From Acanthaster planci (Eukaryota; Echinodermata; Asteroidea; Valvatida; Acanthasteridae): DNA of 64,000 bases. Each line of letters starts with the position of its first letter. The stretch's first letter is position 1. The notes under the pieces are model-generated. The model had not been told where the DNA came from. It saw only the letters and a program-made list of their open reading frames with translations, and ran no database searches. A program made the translations under genes and the position numbers. Shown here piece by piece: positions 10,726-23,486 of this stretch. Location of the stretch: positions 916,249 through 980,248 of the forward strand of contig NW_019091391.1 of NCBI RefSeq assembly GCF_001949145.1, given 5' to 3'.

Positions 10726-13700
10726 GATGGAACTCAGTGTCGTCATTTTGTAAAAGGGCTGGATGTCGACAAGGGAAGTCAGAAACAAATGGGACACTAT
10801 AGTATTCAGCATTCAACTCTGCGGTTTAGGAACATCGTTATGCATTCCCTTCCGAAATCGATGTCAAGTAGAGTTCACATTTCCTTTTTTTGTTTCCGAT
10901 TTTTGTGAGTAGCAGCACTGCCAACCAATTTCAAGTATCACATTGATTAATTTCAGGTCATAATGGAACACTAAATACCCTGAGATGTAATTCACGATGA
11001 AAAAAAGTCAAGAACAGAACTGAAAAGAGAGTGTTACCGCTAAACGATTTGAGACCGTATTGTCATGTTCTTCATTTAGGAACTTTGCGTTTCTGTACTA
11101 ATCTCGGGTCAAAGGATGATAAATCCTTTGCACGTGCCCAAAGTTGCAGTAATTTGACCAGGTAACTAGCCGGTTGCAGCAACCTCCTAGAGCTGTACAT
11201 GTAGAAATTCATGGAAGCAGGCGAGACGAAATAAATCCCGTAGGCCTGCAGGAAACAGTTGGTAGATCGATCAAGAACTTTTGAGAGCTCACGGGCAAAG
11301 AAAGATGCGCCTTGTGGCATTCTCATTAGAGAGAAGGATGGGTTTTGTCGCTAGGGGAGAATGGATCAATGTGACAAGCGAGCGGGGAAGGTGGACGAAG
11401 ACAAGATAAGTCCAACTGCCCGTTCCCTGAGGCATTTTGTCGTTATTTCTACTTGTTCCCAATCGTATAGTGACAATGACTGTGCAATTACCTTCGGAAG
11501 ACATTGAAGCAAGCACCTGGCCACGGTGCTTTGGTTGCGACATGCGGGATATCAATACTTGGGCAAAACATGGGTGGTCCCTATACCAACTGGTGGGATT
11601 ATTTTATTGTCAAATTGAAGCCTGCACTTACACCGGGTGCAGCAAGTATGGGTTCAACATGGCGGGCTGTTGCACAGGTTGGCTCTGTCATCGTGTAGCG
11701 TATATAACCACGGCTGGTTGCCATAACGAATGACATATCGCGCATGGTAGTCTCATCAGCAGTGTGTGTTTTGAATTATCCGTGCAACTTAAAAAAGGGG
11801 TGAGCTGTAGTATAGGCTTGAAAGAGTAATCATCTGCAACAATAGCTTCGACATTGGAAAAGTAAGTGCGCCCTCAACGGTGTATAATAGCCATTCTGGT
11901 GCTTCATTATGCCAAAGCAAAAAAAAATAAAAATAAAAAAATGCGCCCCTTCCACACCAAAGCCAGTCTAAGTAGTAATAGAATGATGATTGATAATAAT
12001 CCTCTCCCCAATGTAGGCTAGATATTCATCCTTCAGATTGACCAAAGAAAAAACATTTTGTGGGGTGCTTACATGAAATTTAAAATGTGCATTGTTCAAG
12101 TATCTATGAAATGTACTGTATCATTTTCCAGATAACTGCTTTTATTTTTCGGCCTAATTTTGATAGGTAAAAAAACCAGGCAAATCCGGAACAAGTTTAG
12201 AGAAAAATTCAACCTGGTTGGGGAGGGTGACTTGCTTCACTTTGTTTGGCTGTCAGCCGGGGCGGCCCCAGCCATATATCCCGCCGCCGGAAGCTGTAAA
12301 GACAGCTTCGTTCGCTCGCCACAGTGCCCGCCGACTTCGGGGGAATCACTTCTCTACGAGCGTCGCGCAGGTGCCAAGAATGACACCTCGGAATGCCATG
12401 GCAACGGTCCGAATAGCGGACCTCGCGGCGGGGTGAGCACAGGTCAGAGACGTTCGTCTGCATCTGAGATTAATACCATCGCGATCGCCGTGTGACAAAA
12501 AGACGGATATTAGGCTCTTCATTTGCGTCATATTTGACTTTTTGTCTCGCTTTATGTCCACACATTATTGATGCCGAACCTTTTAAGGAATGCTTGAGGC
12601 CAAAAGAATTTCGGTAAACAAATCCACAAGTCTCTGTCTGCCTTTTACGAAACAAACAGGTCTTTCAAATAGTCGACTTTTGAAATAATTTTAGTAGAAT
12701 TTGAGCTCCATGGATGATTCAGCTTTCGTTTTAAGGTCAGTTATCGTGAAATATCAAGGCAGACAAATTTGAGACAGTTTATACTGTAAAATATGTTGTA
12801 TACTGTCGAACGAAAAATGGGTGTGAAAATACTTCAAGACCTCATCCATTGAGTATTATGGCCAAAGTTTGAGAGAAATTTATCGGAGTTGAAGTAGTTA
12901 TGAGCAACTCCGGTGGGCCAAAGAGGGGGACCGTGTTGAGCAACAATAATATCGTCAATTTGTTAAAGTAACTGTGGGTCTGATAAAAAAGCTGGCTTTT
13001 CCTGGCCAGGATTTTCAGACTGGCAGCGTAGGTCAAGAATTCGAGACTGAGCTTACGGGAAACCGGCTCCGCGGTAGAAAGTGCAATCGCGGGTTGATCA
13101 GCGAAGAAACGTGAACAGCTTCGACTTCATTTTCCTCAACTCGTTTAAGATTAATGGGGGCATGTTTATCTGTTAGAATCACCTTGAAGGCTTGAGTTTT
13201 CAACTAACCGTGGGCTTTCGGTTGTTATATAAGTGTTCGTATCCGAGCCACGGTGCTCAGACATCTCTTTTGATTCAATCTGAAAAGACATTTAGTGCAC
13301 GTGAACTTTGAGGGTTTTTCTCGGGGATACAATTTCTTCTGCAAAATCAGGTTGGCGGTGTGCAGTGGCTTCAAGGTTAATTCTGCCTTTCCGACTTTGC
13401 CCTCAAATCTGGCGAAAAACAGGAAAATAGTTACTCCTTCCATCGAGTGAGTTTGACTGGGGCAAGAAAGTGCAAGCGGCGTTGCTTTCAGAAATTGCCA
13501 ATGTTATCGTGAATGTTTACCAGAAAGGAAAAAAGCAATTAGGTAAATAATCGATTCTAGGTGGAATCACAGCATGGCCAGGTGCAAAAAAGAAAAGCGA
13601 TTTGAGGGTTGGATGATTTATTACAGGTTAGCTTGCAATGCGTTTTGCAAAGGATAAGGGTGAGAAAGACCAGCATTCTCGCAAGGCCGCCCTCAATAGT

Positions 13701-16303
13701 TACTTCTGAAAGCACATTTTCGAACATCAAATTAACAAAATGGTGATTTACGTGAATCATTTCGCCGTACAATCGCAGATTTTTGGGAAACCTTGTTTTC
13801 AAACTCAAACTGACAAATCTCTGCTTTAGTTCAAGCATGATTCAACCCAGCAGCGAATTGTGAACATTTTACATGTCTATGTACATGTAATCCCATCACG
13901 TGTTGTTCGTGCTTCACAGACGTTGGTATATCGCAATGATGAACTCGTTATTCGCCCCGGGCGGGACCAAGAGAGGGCGCAGTTTTCCTAGCAGCGGAGG
14001 CTCCTTTGGGGGGACATGTAATTCGCTGGTTCTCAAACGACTATGAAATGCAAACTGAACATTCCCCACCAACATGACTCTTTTCAACCGATGAGGGGGG
14101 TGCTCCTGCTGAAAGCAGTTAAAGAGGTATGTTATAAAGTACAAGTTAAGAGTCCGTTTTCGTATTATGTGGTTTGACTTAAGCTTCATATGTAAGTAAC
14201 GATTGAAACACTACCCTATCAAACATTTTTTGTTCAAAAACATGCTGTGGATTTGCTTGCTTATGCTTATTTAACAAGCTACTAGTCAGTGAAAACTGAT
14301 GGAGTTTACTTCTTCATCGCCTTATACAATCCAATGGATACTGACAGTCCCCGTGCGTGTGCCCTGACCAAAACCAAAAGGGCTTGTAAAACAGGTATAG
14401 CAAATTATGTACACGTACTTGTTTTTACCAATGAACCATAATGTCTGACCCTGACGCTGACAGAATTTCTTAAAATAAATAGATTATTGGCGTAGCGAAC
14501 AGGCGCGCCACGATGACGGGTCTTATATCATCCTGCTTCGAGTTCACCAAATTACGGTTGGAAAGCAGTTACAATGATTATGCTATTTCGAGCAGGTGGC
14601 GAGTGACGGTGCAGTTCCATAGTGTTTGAAGTAGCCACGGATGCGGAAAGAGCAAGGCATGTGTTCAAGGCTATGTGTACAGTACAGACGTCAACGCCTG
14701 AGAGAGTTTGGAGACTTTCCACGTGCGTTTTGCGACACCGGGCCGCTCGCACATTTAATATCGCTGGTGCACTGCAGCGAAGTCAAGTTCAGCGAACCCA
14801 GATCTTTACACAAATGGCTTAAACAGAAGAAGCTGTGAAATCCACTACAGGGAAACCCTCTGTCCTTCCGAACTGCATTGGGGTCCATTAATAACTACGC
14901 TGCAAGAGCACTGCATTTCACTGTACGGTGTTTCATAGGGCGAGATGTGTTAAATGAAAGTGGTGTAAATTTAACACTGCAACAGAAGAAGTGTATTCCA
15001 ACATACTGACTTGGCAGAGCTTTATCGGCGTGTCCCTGTTCATATAAACACCTAAACACAAGGTTTTCATATTGGTAATTTTTATCAGTTCAAAGACGAA
15101 CGCATCTGAAAACTTATGCTCATTATGGAAAATATTAAAACAGAGTCTTCAAATCTCTTTAATCCCTTGAAGTTTACAGAAAAGAGTCGCAAGATTCTTA
15201 ATCATACTCAATCTTAAGTTCCGACACTATCGTAAGAAAATATACAGGACTTAAGCAAATGACACAAACATTAATGGTACAGGGTTCCATTTTATGGCGT
15301 AGCGAAATAAACTCGTGTTTTGAGATACTGACGTTGATAAACAGTGAATGATAAGCAAAGAGCTGGACTAAAACTTAATGGCTTGAGCCCTGGACATCAC
15401 CCCCTTGCCTTCGGCCCCCACTAAGCCGGAATTTCTGGTTAGGATGCAGTCTCAAAGAACAATTTCCGATCCCCATTTCCGTACCCTCGCTGACGTACCC
15501 CCTTGCCCCACAGAAAGGTTCCTATGAACGGGCACGCGGTGTGCCGTACACTTGTTGCGTTATCTAGATTCAGCAGTGCATCATCCCACGGTGATTCATG
15601 TAATTAAGACACTTTATCTCTAAACGAAACAGATGCGTTCTGTTTTTTGCAGTTCTTTGCACTTTTTGGATGGACAGAGGTTATACGCACTCTACGTATG
15701 AGACGTCAACTTTTGCTAACTGGAAGACGGTCGCGTACATGCACAACTTATGCTTCAGAATAGAAAAGGGCCCCTAACCTTCGCACGGTTCCACTGAGTG
15801 CACGCCCCCAGCACACGAGGCTTGAAGGCCATGTTTCGTCGTAATCATACGGCATATTATAACACATCGTACAGCAGAGTAAAAACAATCTAGTTTTTCT
15901 ATATGGACAGATTTCAGTGTAATTTATTTCTCGAGGAAATTTGGGGTTCAAAGATGTGGACGACAAAATCAGAAACTATATCTGTGACTGAAACCTAGCC
16001 TATCCACCTCGAGCGGAAGCACTCCTCATTGGTCGGAAAGATCCATGTTGATTGGGAGTGTTAATTTATTGGTAGCGATGCGGCCGTGACGCGTGCATAT
16101 CCTAGTCGTTCGTGAACCAGCGAGGTTCAGTTCCTACCAAAGGAGTCTCCGTTGCTAAGAAAATAGCGCCCTCTATTGGTACACCTCGAGCCCCATTCGC
16201 TGTGCGACGTAGTAGTGGCACGTGTAGTAAAATTAGCAAGCGTCACATGATACACTTTCGGCCAATCAAGATACAGAATCTGTGGGTGAGGTGATATAAG
16301 TTC
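10726..16303. other. Non-coding stretch
   Basis: A GC-rich patch at about 12230-12490 contains CCATGGCAAC (an X-box half) and GCGATCGC and is open on both strands without recognisable protein. An AGAGGGCGC motif lies at 13972-13980. Otherwise nothing. Confidence 0.4.
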
Positions 16304-16439
16304 GAGTACCGAAGTGACGCGCACAATGAGTGTGTAAAAGGCATTAGCGCGAGAACCAGCGCGTGAACCAACAAGCGCGCGTACTCCATTCGTTTGCACT
16401 GCACTTTCTGGTTCACAGTGACGTCACACTTCGGTACTC
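16304..16439. mobile_element. Short-TIR foldback element carrying a CRE
   Basis: GAGTACCGAAGTGACG at the left end and CGTCACACTTCGGTACTC at the right end are inverted repeats (a 2-base indel apart) bordering about 100 bp. The right end includes a perfect CRE, TGACGTCA (16419-16426), and is followed directly by CTATAAAGG. Only one copy was seen, so mobility is an inference from structure. Confidence 0.4.
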
Positions 16440-19400
16440 TATAAAGGTTTTTACGTGACGTTATATGACGGGCAAAGGCATTTCAGGAAGCGTCTGTTGA
16501 GGCGTGTGCATTTTTGAATCTGGGTATTTCTATTGGCAGTTTCATGTACGCCAGAATGTTTCGAAACTTCGAAGGCGCGCGTCTGCGCACATCTGTGTAA
16601 ATTGAATGCTGAAGTGACCGTCAAAAGTCATGTGACTGAAACCTCTATAGCCTGGATTCTCCAAATTCAGTCACACATTTGTGTGTCGATTTTCATGTCA
16701 ACAAGCCCAGAGTGTACAGAAAGCCTCGATTTTTTATTGTCAGGATGCAGGAAAGAGACTCGGCCCCCAGTGCCAAGTTTGTCTTTTACCCTCGAGCTCA
16801 TTTAAGAAGCCTGCCTCAAAGTGACTGAATGAATCACGGTGTGTAGCGAGAAGCTCGTTCCGTGGTCCCGATGGCCCAGCAGGATTTGGGTGGGATTAAC
16901 AAATCATTTCGGCGCTTGCACTTGGCGTGCAGGGTGTGATGAGCCACGACGCGGGCTAGAAAGAACAAGTCTGAAAGTTCCCAGGAGCACGCCAGGGCAC
17001 AAAAGTGATCAAGCTTCCACTCCCAATTCATCAACGTGCATTTCACATTCCTGTGAAACGCCACGTCCAAACTTCATTGTGCAGTCACGGATTGTCGGGT
17101 GTAACTGTAACTTTCAACTCGAGCTGACTTCAACAGCTCTCGCCAAATTCAAAGCTTTATGTTACCTAACATTTTCGTCCAGCGCGGCTACTTCAAATTC
17201 ATTCCCAGAATGAGAACAGCATCTTTCTGGCAATGCATAAGTGTTGATCCTTGTTTGCTCGGACCTTTAATTTGCAATCGGCCGGCGTGTCTTTTTTGAG
17301 TGATGTACCCCCGCATGGCCCATGTCACTGTACTCCGGGTGGGGCATCGTGTCTTTGCCTCTGGCATCCAAAACTGTGTGAAATTGCTCGGCTCATTTCG
17401 CGCAGGAGGGGGTGGCGAATATTAAAGGCTCTCCTGTGCTGTGTTCGTCACGTTCTCCCTGTCCCCTAAGCGAGCGTGTGTGGGATTTACCGGGGGGGGG
17501 GGAGTACGAGAGGCTGCGCGCGGTGGGACCGTCGGCTTGGCCCGTCACTCATCGGACAGGCGGTGTGTCATCATGCATCACACGAGGAAAAGACCACTTT
17601 GGACGTGACGACCCATGCGCAATTTGGCGGCTAGACGTTTGGTACAATAAGTGCCCGATATTCTGCAGTGGTACGGTAGCAATTTCAACAGCTGCTTCAG
17701 TGAAGCCTTCACACGGTTTTATCCGGAATGCACAGCCCCTGTATGATTTGAAGTTTCAATCGACGTGTTTTTATACCAATAATTGGCACAGAAATTTGCC
17801 ATTTCTATTTAAAAGACATTTCCTGAAGGATAATACTTGTTTTGCAGTGAAGAGACTCACTGGCTGTTTTTTTTTTCTTGCACGCCATCGACGAACGGGG
17901 GAACTTATGACCTGACTGGTCCGAAGTTCTGTCAAAGAGGGTCACCGCACAATAGAAAGGGGTCGTTAGCGGGCCTTGTGAGTCAGAATCTTTGAGACAC
18001 AACGCTCATATACCGCCACATCAAAGCTTTACCGGCGTCCTTTTCATTTCGTCATAGTTTTTTATTGGTAAGTTGAAACATACCGACGCTCTTCCTAAAC
18101 TGTTCAGTATGAACACAGTACTGATTGAACAATATACCAGACTAGTTTCAGCATGCACGCCCACACTGCATTCATTACACGATTTTAACCCATTCATTTC
18201 CCAGGTTTCTGAACAATTTATGCCCCTTACCCTCTTCAAGATTTTCAAAAATACAGCAGCAAGAACACAAGTATGGAGCACCTTAACTCGCTAAAAATTA
18301 GATGTAAAATGTTGACGAGCATGATTTTTTTCAGTAGTTTAAGCCGGGCACACCATACTACGAGCAAGCCGAAGCCACATCAAGACTATAATATGACAGT
18401 GATGCAAGCTTCACGAGCGTAACAGCAGCGCCCTAAACTATATAATGAAGCCTGAAGGCCTATAGCTTCGCACACTTTTTGTCTACGAATCAATCACTCA
18501 TGTCCACACTGAGCCTGAACCCGAGGTGACCCAATCGAGAGACAGAGAGGAAAGAACTACGCAGGGGGGAGGGAAAGAGAAAAAAACCGATGGAGAACAT
18601 GGAAGTGTGCCATCGGACCCAGGACTTCCCTCGCAGGTGCGGGAAGCATTCATCCTCAGCACTAGATCCGAGACTCAACGTTCAAGGGCTCTTGACGGGG
18701 TCACCCTGTACTTTTTCTCCCCACTGACGTTAGACTTGTCCCAAGTTCACGCATCTCGAAAACGTCAACCAACCGGGACTCGTCTACAGTGTGAAACCTT
18801 TGCGCCATTTTGCAACTCCGTGAGCAACAACCGATGCAGTCTTATACGTATGTCACAGCATTCGCAATTTCTCATTGCGAACAACTGCTGCGTGAACGTG
18901 TTGATCATGTCATTTTGTGATATGCCGCAGACAAGGAAACCAGTCTATGTCAAATCTGGTGATGTGTTGACATTAACCGTGGCCGCAAGTCCCTTAATCC
19001 TTAACACTTGGCTTCATACTCAAACACGTTCGTACACTGTACGCGAGTTTTGGAGCGTGGAAAAAAACTTCATAGCCGAGAACGAGGTTGACGTCATTTC
19101 CTCTTTTTCACGTCCCATCTGAATTAAATACTTCTGGGACCATTATTCGCAGAGATGAGCCTAAACTGTCTTGCTACAATCAAACGAAGTCGGCCATTTC
19201 TCTAATAAAAGCGGAGCACACAGTATAGAAACCAATACAACCTGCACGGACAGTCGCTTACTAGCGACCTCAGTCGCTCACAAGTGACCACACCTACACC
19301 AAATTGCTTGAAACGCTTAACGGCTTGAAATGAAAACTAGACTGCATGCCCGGCACTACCCTGAAAAAATGATTTAAAAAAAAAACGGTATGTGTATTAA

Positions 19401-22400
19401 CGTTTGCTTCTGAACAAAGCTTTGCATGATACTTGGGAGGAAAGACTGGCATCCAAGTCACATAATTACCGAGTATGCAGTATTATTCGGACAAGCCAGA
19501 CGGTGACCAGTCTGATAATGCAAAACTAGAAGATTAGTGAAACAAACAAATCATCATATTTTCATCCTTATGGGTAAAAATTGGGGCAGTTAAATGCTCG
19601 GCAGTCTGCGTCCACCACCCACTGACCAATCATCGAAGCATTTCAACCATTTTGAATACCTTCCAATGATTTCCCAAAGGCGATTATCACTGACCAAAAT
19701 TAGTTTGAGGCTCTGTTTAGGGAAGTCATTTTGAACTTAGAAAAAGAATATTGGTTGTGGTTTCACATATAGTGAGCGTGTAGACTATGGTAAGTTAATT
19801 AGGAGAACTTACAGAGCAACCATCTTTCCTGAAAATCTGACATGGCTCCGGTTGGTCGTTGAGAAGTCACAGAGATCCATAGGCCCAAATTGAATCCAGT
19901 GGCTCCACGCTCAAAGTCGGTGAAATTACGACGCGGGCTTCCACTTCAGGAGCGTGACTAAAAGCCGACTTAATCACTGTAATGCCTCTCATCGGTGCAG
20001 TTCGGTCCAGCGAAAAATCCAGCGAGTCGAGCGAGAAGAACGAGGTGCACACTCTTCGGCCTGCCGCGGAGGGGTCGTGTCCTTTAGGGGCAGGTCTGCG
20101 CAGGGACAGTTGACAGGGGTACTCGCGAGGTGACTGCATCCGCGCGATCAACGTACAAGTAGCGACACTGAGGGGTACAGGAGAGCCGGCTGTTCCTCGC
20201 CAGGACCTTTAACTGCCTCTCCGTCCGGGCAAAAGCAAAGGTGATCGGAAGCTAGACTCAGACACAGCATTTCATTGTGCCGACTGAGGGGCACCCGGTT
20301 GGTTCCAAGACAGAGGCGGGTGGGGAGAGGGTGGTTAACCTGATCTCGTAAGCCGGATGAGTAGGTCCCCTTCAGTGGCATTAACTAATTACTCCACACT
20401 GGGTGCAGGAACATGGATAAGCTATATCGACCGAGGCCTCCACCGTAGGCAGGCACAACGCGGTGACACCGTTAGGAGGAATGCAAAACAAATTCGAGGG
20501 ACAAGCCTGTGAACAGATCCCAATAATGCAAGGACATGTGTTTTGTAATTAAGTGCTGTTCAGCCGACTAAGCCGTTAAAAAGGGGGTAAACACGGCAAC
20601 CGCAATGTTGAACCACAATTCCAAATCTTCTTCAAAAGGCAGCACGCCATACCACTTAGAAGTAGCTATCTGTTGTTATCTGCACACACGTGAATGACAA
20701 TTAAGAATTACATTTAACCGTAATCAACTTCTTGTTCGTCTAAATTAACCGCAAATGGAGCGGACTTTATTGTTTAAAGAGGGCACCTTGAAAAGAAAAC
20801 GCGGAGTTTGAAATTTGCAAATGACTTTCAATTCAAGCAGTATGCAGTAAATGATGATGAGATCACATTTCGCTTTTACCCCTGCTCATCAAGCCAATAA
20901 AGCTGTTACAATCTACAGATATGGAGCACTTGTGGCAAGGAGGGCTGCTTAAGGACACAACATGCCCTCTAGAAGAACTGTAACCTGCTATCCAGTAAAT
21001 TAATTACAAGCAAATTAATGGCCCATGATCAACTTCACGAGCAGAGGAAGCCTTCCCCAAAACAGGATGGAAAGGACACTCGCCAGCTTAGAACAAAAGG
21101 TCACTGAACTACAGCCCCTATACAGAAAAGGAAAACAACAGGATAAATCACCCCTCACACAGAAAGAGAAATGCACATCGTTCAGTCCGAACCAAGGCAG
21201 ATGCACCCGGGTCAGTCAACTTCCCGCGAGACACGAAAAACAAGTCAGGTCCAATCAAGTGAACGGTTCAATAAATGGCCCCTCCGTCGAGAGAGACAGA
21301 GAAAGAGAGAGAGAGAGGGGGGGGGAATTCTTGGAGCAGACGACAGCTTCATTAGCCCAGATTTTTTTCTGGTCTGTCTTCGTTCTGTCTCCTTTTTGGC
21401 GGGAAAAAGGAAGCACGTAGGACGCCAAGGGGCATTATCATGTTCTCGATGCTGATGAGTTCATTAGAGCCGTGATGGAGACACGCTCTCGTTGACTTGC
21501 ACATCAGTGCTGTGTCGGAGAGATTGTTCCCGCAGAATGTTCAGGGGGGAATTATGTCGATGCTATGCGCTCTTGCTTTTTTTTTGCAATTTTCCTTCAC
21601 AATTTCTATATTGCAGTAGAGCAAATTTCACTTCGAGTGTCTTTAAAATGTGGTCTCCTTCGAGGGGAAAATGGCATATCAAGATTGATAACATTATGTG
21701 TAAAAAAGTAGAGGAAAATTCTAATTTTGAAAGAATCAACAACAACCGGGATAAGATGGAGGAGTTGACTTGAAATCCAGGCCTCAAAAATTCCAAGGAA
21801 TGAGAGCCAAGGACAGTGCCAGGATTAAAGATGAACTATTTAAAAGTACACGTTTTCTTGACTTTGGTGCTTACTTAAAAACCAGTAGTATTTGACGAAA
21901 GAATCTACCACACGGTGTTACTGAACAGTGCCGTTTTTCAGCGCTCCGAGGTGGATACCCTGTTGCGACCGATGTGCGTGTGCACGGCAACCGAAGTCGG
22001 TAACTCGATTTAGACTAATTCCTCGCCACTACATAAACACACATCCTACTTCTTTCTGCCAGCTCCATTCCCTTATGGATCCTTTTCAGAAGTACAAAAA
22101 GTGTCCTACTGCCGATTGTCTTTACACTAGCCCAGCCATCCTGGTCACTCGTGGGGGCCGGAACCCTCCATGCCCCGGAGGACATTCGGTTGGAACCGCC
22201 AGCCAAGAGGTCCTGGCTGACTCATGCCCTGTCCTTAGTCTAAACGCCGTTCAACACGCACATCCTGCTTGCAAGCATGAGGGAGACCCCAACGGGGCCA
22301 ACCGAACACAAAAAGTGCCTCTTCAAATCTGCCGATACTTCATTCCGCTAGGATGATAGGCAGCGAATCAGAAAGAAAAGTACAAGGACCTCTAACTTCA

Positions 22401-23040
22401 AGCGCAAACTATGTTACTTTTGTGTCAGTTCCAATTTGTACAGCTTGGTCAAGGCCAATTATTATTAAGTTCTCAATTCATCATGGAGTTTCCTCCATTA
22501 TCTTATCAAGCACAAACTAGGACGGTTGTCTTTAATTTTTAACAGAACGAAAAAATTAAATGCTTAAACAGACGCAAAGGTTATCCTTAATCTTGCGTGT
22601 AAAGATCTCAATCAAAATCAAAGCAACGAGACACAGGCTGTGCAAAACAGCAATTTTTATTTTAAAAGAACTGTGTTTCGTTTACCATGTACATGCAAGA
22701 AATGAGACCGAGGGGTACCCCCCCAACATGTCCAATCCCTATACACATTTCAGACTATTGTTACTTAACACACACCCCCCAAGATGTCTGAAAGGAATTC
22801 CCCAGATTCCTGCGAGACAATGACCAACACAAAGCAGGGGGGTTCTCTCCGTCTCATACCTTGCTGCATATGCTGCATATAACCGGATGATGGGATCCGT
22901 TGCTGTTCAAATTAATCAAACGTCAGTTATTAACTACTTTGTATAGCGTCCCTGAAGAAACTTGGCAAGATGGTTACCTCAAGTAAACGCCTTGGATAAC
23001 ACAGTGGGGCACCTTCTGAACAAACCAATCCGCATAGAGA
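16440..23040. other. Non-coding stretch
   Basis: Contains a run of 11 G at 17492-17502, the GA tract at 21289-21325 and paired TTAATTA/ATTAATG homeodomain-like sites near 20996-21020. The 198-codon frame at 18526-19122 has no recognisable domain. No gene seen. Confidence 0.4.
21289..21325. repeat. (GA)n tract followed by a G run
   Basis: GAGAGAGACAGAGAAAGAGA-type purine repeat running into about nine G. It makes spurious Arg/Glu-rich frames on the plus strand. Confidence 0.85.
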
Positions 23041-23110
23041 GACAACGCAATAAAACAGGGCCTTGGTGTGTCCTTACCAGGTGGGATTCGAACCAAGGCA
23101 GAACAGGGAG
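23041..23110 (-). repeat. tRNA-like B box, possible SINE remnant
   Basis: On the minus strand GGTTCGAATCC (23094-23084) matches the pol III B-box consensus exactly and continues CACC as in tRNA T-arms. No A box, anticodon stem or acceptor stem can be built around it, so it is not a tRNA gene. CCTTGG and CCAAGG flank it as a short inverted repeat. It could be a piece of a tRNA-derived SINE. Confidence 0.3.
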
Positions 23111-23325
23111 AAATCGAGCGAAGAAACAAAACCCACAATACCAATGACCCACGGGATCCGTAAGGTGCACGTGCACCGTGCGTCATTTCCGTTGTCCTTT
23201 CAGTGATGTCACAAAACATGGCCTGAAAGCGTGTGACAAGACTAGATGCGAATGTGTGCTTGGATGACTGGCCAAGTATACAGATAAACTGCGGCCAAGA
23301 AGCTCTCGGTGGTACGGTAGAGCAT

Positions 23326-23486
23326 GGAGAAGGACACAGGTTGTGCATGGCGGCCATTTTTTTCCGGTAATACATACAAGAGCTTTGTTCCACAGGGATA
23401 CACACGAGTAGACCTTTTGTGCTGTCAACCCGTGACAGAAGAAGTTGCCGTAAAGATGGCCACCACGCACAACCTCTATTGCTTTT
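23326..23486. mobile_element. YY1-motif foldback MITE, copy 2
   Basis: Same family as 58448-58584. The left arm AGGTTGTGCATGGCGG pairs with the right arm, which reads AGGTTGTGCGTGGTGG on the other strand. The outer end GCAATAGAG is shared with the other copy, as is an interior GTTCCACAGGGATAC. The YY1-type core is degraded in the left arm (GGCGGCCATTTT) and kept in the right (AAGATGGCC). The copies differ by indels and substitutions, so insertion was not recent. Confidence 0.55.

Noticed and set aside
12160-12495. Overlapping frames on both strands in a GC-rich patch
   Set aside because: Same reason: GC-driven openness, no domain. A regulatory patch is the simpler reading.
18526-19122. 198-codon plus-strand frame, the longest uninterrupted by N
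   Set aside because: No domain, no biased composition, no splice or promoter support. A frame of this size is expected occasionally in 64 kb of mixed composition.
23041-23110. tRNA gene suggested by GGTTCGAATCC
   Set aside because: No A box, anticodon arm or acceptor stem can be formed; at most a SINE remnant.
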